Of a stretch of 9,853 bases of DNA, positions 6,928 to 9,853 are shown piece after piece. The position numbers and the translations under genes are program-made. Source of the stretch: Accumulibacter sp. (lineage in GTDB: Bacteria; Pseudomonadota; Gammaproteobacteria; Burkholderiales; Rhodocyclaceae); the NCBI GenBank assembly GCA_003538495.1, contig DPSD01000719.1, forward strand, positions 1 to 9,853, given 5' to 3'. Under the pieces are notes generated by a model. The model saw nothing but the letters and a program-made list of their open reading frames with translations, did not search any database and was not told the DNA's origin. Numbering within the stretch: position 1 is the stretch's first letter; the number at the start of each line of letters is the position of its first letter.

Positions 6928-8629
6928 AGCGGCGTGCCCTGTCGAGCGCCGTCAGCGCCTCGCGAGCGCCCTGGCCAGCCGCCCGGCGCACCTCGCCGAG
7001 GTTGCCGCCAGCGCCCGAGACATTGACCGTGATGTTCACTGCGGCTCCACCCTCGCTGCGCACGCCCAACCGGCCGCGCGCGTCGCGGGTCAGCGGCATC
7101 ACCGCCTCCGGGCCAGCCTCGGCAAACACACCGCCCTGGGCGAAGCGATGCAGGGTGCCGAAGGTGAATGGCGTCGGGCGGTCTAGGACCGTGTTCGCGT
7201 AGCGGTGCAGGCTGGGGGCGCCGGAGAACACCGCACCGCTGGCGAACGAGGGCAGCGGAAGACCGCCGGCGGCGCCGACCGAACCAGGCAGCGGCCCGGA
7301 GCCGCCGCCACCGCCGAGCCACCCGAGAACTTTCCCGGCCAGGCCTCCCAGAACACCGCCGCCACTACTCCCGCCGCCGGCATCTTTACCGAAGAGCAAC
7401 ACCTTCAGCTCGATACGCGCCATGTCGGCGATGAATGATTTCGCCAGATCCGAAAAGTTCGCCTTGCCGGTGGTGATGAAGCTCATCAGCGCCACTTCCA
7501 TCCCCTGAAAGCCGCGCGTGAACGCCTCTTCTACCTCGTCGGCGACGTTCTTGGTGGAGTCCATGTACTTGGTCAGCGCGCGCTGCGCGCCGGTTTCCCA
7601 CAGGCCGTTCAAGCGTTCCTGCTCGGCCTGCTGCCGCTTCACCTGGTCGATCTGTAGGCTCTCTGCCTCGCCGACGCGGAGGATTGCCGCGCGGTAGGCT
7701 TCCAGCGCCTGCACGTCGTCAACCTCCAGCGTCGCCGCCTTCTGTGACAGCGCCTCGCGCGCCGCGTCGGCCGCTTCCTCGACCTTGCGCAGCGCCGCCG
7801 CCAACTCGCGCTGCGGAGCGGTCATCTGCTTCTCGTCGTAGATCGACAGCTGCCGCTGGTAGGTGTCCTCAAGATTCCCGACGGTGCGGTCCATCGCTAC
7901 CTGCGCACGCTCCATCGCCTTGCGCTGACGGTCGGCGGCGGTTAGCTCGTGTATCTCCTGTGTCGCCTGGTGTTGCAACTCGCGCATGCGCTCGGCGTGC
8001 AGCTGGTCGACGTCGATCGGCTTCGGCCCTTCCTTGGCGATCGCCGCGTCGAGGCTCTTGACCAGCCGCGCCCGCGCCTCCTTGAAAAACTCCGGATTCT
8101 CGAGCGCCATGCCGGCCCACTGCTTGTCGAAAGCAGCCAGGTCCAGCGACTTCTTGAGCTTGGCGTCGCGCGACGCGACTGCCGCGGAGAAGTCGTCGTA
8201 GAGCTTCAGCCGGTCCGCTGCCAGCCCCTCCAGGTTCTTCTTGGCCGCGGCTCTGGCGCCCTCCTTGTCGCGCAGGTTGATTTCGCCGGTGGCGCCACGG
8301 TTGTTGCGCGCGGCGATCGCTTCGTCGAGTTCCTGCTGGGCGATCTTGAGCTGATGGGAGGCGCTGAAGCGATCCTTGAGTATCCCCGGCTCCTTCTCGG
8401 CCTCGCCACGCAGGCGGGCGATGTCGGCGAGCTTGCGATTGATCCAGCCATCGTCGCGCGCCAGGTTGCCGCCGGTGGGCGATTTGGTGCCGGCCATCCA
8501 CGCCAGAATGTCCATCTCGACCGACCCCAGGCCGTAGAAGAAACGCCAGAACAAGCCGTTACCGGCCCTGGCCAGGCGCTCCATGTTCAAGGCCGCGGTA
8601 TTCAGCGAATCGGCCAGCGCGCCGGTCAC
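6920..8629 (-). CDS. Tape-measure protein, C-terminal part (separate reading frame)
   Basis: This 569-residue product carries the coiled-coil body and the C-terminal tail-tip segment of a lambda gpH-type tape measure. Residues about 60-345 are rich in Ala, Glu, Lys and Arg with long predicted helices. FTRGFQGMEVALMSF (370-384) to MARIELKVLLFG (403-414) matches the lambda-type tape-measure C-terminal domain. A Gly-rich linker follows (417-460), then FASGAVFSG, RYANTVLDRPTPFTF (476-490), FAQGGVFAEAGPEAVMPLTR (496-515) and VNITVNV, standard endings for these proteins. It begins at a GTG (8627-8629) whose last two bases are part of the TGA stop of the N-terminal part; an ATG at 8584 is a possible later start. 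Neither has a good ribosome site. The reading frame is open upstream of the GTG, within the preceding gene. A full tape measure would normally be one gene, so this is either a natural split with coupled restart or a one-base frame disruption. Confidence 0.85.
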   Translation of the reverse strand: MTGALADSLNTAALNMERLARAGNGLFWRFFYGLGSVEMDILAWMAGTKSPTGGNLARDDGWINRKLADIARLRGEAEKEPGILKDRFSASHQLKIAQQELDEAIAARNNRGATGEINLRDKEGARAAAKKNLEGLAADRLKLYDDFSAAVASRDAKLKKSLDLAAFDKQWAGMALENPEFFKEARARLVKSLDAAIAKEGPKPIDVDQLHAERMRELQHQATQEIHELTAADRQRKAMERAQVAMDRTVGNLEDTYQRQLSIYDEKQMTAPQRELAAALRKVEEAADAAREALSQKAATLEVDDVQALEAYRAAILRVGEAESLQIDQVKRQQAEQERLNGLWETGAQRALTKYMDSTKNVADEVEEAFTRGFQGMEVALMSFITTGKANFSDLAKSFIADMARIELKVLLFGKDAGGGSSGGGVLGGLAGKVLGWLGGGGGSGPLPGSVGAAGGLPLPSFASGAVFSGAPSLHRYANTVLDRPTPFTFGTLHRFAQGGVFAEAGPEAVMPLTRDARGRLGVRSEGGAAVNITVNVSGAGGNLGEVRRAAGQGAREALTALDRARRYG

Positions 8630-9474
8630 GCCGCTGGCGCGGCGAGAGCCATCTTGAAGCTCTCCCAGGCATTCTCCATGCGGTTGATCTGCGCCTGGAA
8701 GCTGTTGGCCGCACGCTCGGCCGATGCGCCGAAGGTCTTCTCCAGCTCGGCGGCGAACCTGGGCAAAAAGTCGTCGGACAGGATCTTGCCCTGTTCGAGC
8801 ATCTTGCCCAGTTCGGCTGTGGATACGCCCATCGCCCGCGCAGCGATCTGGAACGCGCCGGGCAGCCGCTCGCCGAGCTGTCCCCGTAGTTCTTCGGCCT
8901 GGATGGTGCCCTTGCTCATCATCTGCTGCACGGCCAGCAGCGCACCACGGGTCTCCTCGGATGACAGATTGACCACCGTCGCGGCCTTGCTGATCGACTC
9001 GAAGATCGCCCGCGTCTTGGTCCCTTCGAGGTTGGTACCGACGCTCGCCGCGGCGAGTTTGCCATAGGCATCGGCGGTGCTCAGCAGCGAAGTGCCGAGC
9101 GTGTTCGCGGTGCTCTTGATGTATGCCAGATTGGCCGCGCCGGCGCCGGCCGAGCCGAAGGCAAAGGCGTAGGTGTTCTTCAGCTTGTCGGCCTGTAGCG
9201 CAGCGTCCTTGTACGCCGCGCCGAGCGCGGCAACGCTGCCGATCACACCGCTGCCGATCAGCAGATTCTTGCCGATACTGGCCATCGAGGCGACCTTGGC
9301 CGACAAGCCGCCGACCTCGTCGGATATCCTGGCGACCCCACCCGCGGCCTGGCCGCCGGCCGCGGCCTCGGTATTGATCCGCTTCAGAGCCTGCTGAATG
9401 CGCTGCGCGTCGGCGGTGGTCTGCGTCGCCCCGTCGAGGCGCACCCGCACCCGTAATTCGCTATCTTGACCCAT
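8626..9474 (-). CDS. Tape-measure protein, N-terminal domain part
   Basis: This 282-residue protein holds the conserved tape-measure N-terminal domain (TIGR02675 type). Residues about 95-275 include LKNTYAFAFGSAG (98-110), LLSTADAYGKLAAAS, SSEETRGALLAVQQMMSKGT (171-190) and AEELRGQLGERLPGAFQIAA (193-212), and then MGVSTAELGKMLEQGKILSD and FLPRFAAEL. The first 60 residues are helical and polar, followed by a Gly/Ala hydrophobic stretch (66-88) that may act in membrane passage. It ends abruptly after AWESFKMALAAPAA, where relatives continue into a long coiled coil; that continuation is in the next frame. Together the two parts total 851 residues. If fully helical at about 1.5 Å per residue, this predicts a tail near 128 nm. 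The ATG at 9474 is fixed by a TAG stop one codon upstream. The ribosome site is weak. It is the first visible gene of the operon. Confidence 0.9.
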   Translation of the reverse strand: MGQDSELRVRVRLDGATQTTADAQRIQQALKRINTEAAAGGQAAGGVARISDEVGGLSAKVASMASIGKNLLIGSGVIGSVAALGAAYKDAALQADKLKNTYAFAFGSAGAGAANLAYIKSTANTLGTSLLSTADAYGKLAAASVGTNLEGTKTRAIFESISKAATVVNLSSEETRGALLAVQQMMSKGTIQAEELRGQLGERLPGAFQIAARAMGVSTAELGKMLEQGKILSDDFLPRFAAELEKTFGASAERAANSFQAQINRMENAWESFKMALAAPAA

Positions 9475-9551
9475 GCTCTACAATGGCCTCATTAACTACA
9501 TCTTGCTGCTCGGCCGGCGCGTCGCGCCGTATCACCTCACAGGAGACTGCA
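9475..9551. promoter_or_regulatory. Divergent intergenic region with a 15-bp palindrome and DUF2513 ribosome site
   Basis: These 77 bases separate the leftward tape-measure gene from the rightward DUF2513 gene, so signals for one or both must lie here unless the tail operon is read from further right. A perfect inverted repeat CGGCGCG-T-CGCGCCG occupies 9515-9529. Its one-base centre suits a protein operator better than an RNA hairpin. AGGAG at 9541-9545 lies six bases before the DUF2513 ATG and is a strong ribosome site. TTGCTG (9503-9508) could be a -35 element, but no -10 at normal spacing goes with it. No promoter for the tail operon can be identified with confidence. Confidence 0.35.
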
Positions 9552-9853
9552 ATGAAACGTGACCTCAATCTCGTCCGGGACATCTTGCTGTGGGCAACCG
9601 AGCAGGATGGTGCGGGGATTGGTCAAAACCCGGTGCTGCCCGATTACTCTGAAGAGACGATCGCGCATCATGTTCACCTCATGTGGGAAGCGGGGCTTGT
9701 TGATGCGGTGGAAATCACGACTCTCGATGGCCCAGGTCCATCGGCAATCCTCCTGAGTGTCACCTGGGCCGGGCACGACTTTATCGATGCTGCGAGAGAC
9801 AACACGATATGGAACAAGACCAAGAGCAAGGTCAGATTTCCTGATCTCGGAGG
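9552..9853 (+). CDS. DUF2513 family protein, cut by the window end
   Basis: The first 100 codons are present with no stop before the edge. The protein begins MKRDLNLVRDILLW and continues with YSEETIAHHVHLMWEAGLVDA (residues 32-52), then LLSVTWAGHDFIDAARDNTIWNKTKSK. All are hallmarks of DUF2513, a small family found often in prophages and mobile islands. The HHVHLMWEAGLVDA segment followed by a beta pair looks like a winged-helix fold, which hints at DNA binding or regulation; no function is established to my knowledge. The ATG at 9552 has AGGAG six bases upstream. It is the only convincing plus-strand gene here and points away from the tail operon, so it behaves like an added (moron-type) gene with its own expression. 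Little is likely missing at the C-terminus, since family members are usually not much longer than 100-130 residues. Confidence 0.85.
   Translation, partial: MKRDLNLVRDILLWATEQDGAGIGQNPVLPDYSEETIAHHVHLMWEAGLVDAVEITTLDGPGPSAILLSVTWAGHDFIDAARDNTIWNKTKSKVRFPDLG

Noticed and set aside
7949..9067. 372-codon plus-strand open frame
   Set aside because: It lies antisense to both tape-measure genes, resembles no family, and is the kind of long chance frame expected in GC-rich DNA.
9537..9776. 79-codon minus-strand frame upstream of the tape measure, considered as a tail assembly chaperone
   Set aside because: It is antisense to the clear DUF2513 gene and does not resemble chaperone proteins.

Overview
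The window is the tail-morphogenesis end of a prophage, or a related tailed-phage remnant, in a GC-rich proteobacterium. Sixty-base lines counted by hand mostly fall at 65-72% G+C. The gene families and codon use fit a beta- or gammaproteobacterium better than an alphaproteobacterium, but nothing here fixes the genus. No tRNA, rRNA, CRISPR array, insertion sequence or attachment site was seen.

The core runs on the minus strand, so it reads from right to left. It is a tightly packed siphovirus-type tail cassette. Two genes share the tape-measure protein (9474-8626 and 8629-6920). They are followed by a DUF2460 distal-tail protein (6927-6283), a DUF2163/BR0599 hub protein (6286-5432), an NlpC/P60 cell-wall peptidase (5435-5013), a 1082-residue tail-tip host-contact protein (5011-1763) and a small fibre-like protein (1759-1109). 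This order matches the distal tail of gene transfer agents such as RcGTA (tape measure, g12, g13, g14, g15) and of many prophages. The first four junctions are stop/start overlaps (one of them 8 bp), and the last two genes start 1 and 3 bases after the preceding stop. The block therefore looks like one translationally coupled operon. The products would build the tube ruler, the baseplate-like tip, a peptidoglycan hydrolase and the receptor-facing surface.

Left of the cassette lies a 286-base stretch without a convincing gene, then a D12-class adenine-N6 DNA methyltransferase (822-25) on the same strand. At the right edge a DUF2513 gene starts at 9552 on the plus strand and runs off the window. 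It points away from the tail operon and sits where tail assembly chaperone genes would normally precede the tape measure.

No wholly new system is evident. The most notable points are a six-repeat Asp-box beta-propeller inserted into the tail-tip protein, in DNA of visibly lower G+C, and a tape-measure gene split into two overlapping reading frames. Also notable are the divergent DUF2513 gene at the head of the cassette and the lack of a TIM-barrel domain in the g15-like protein.
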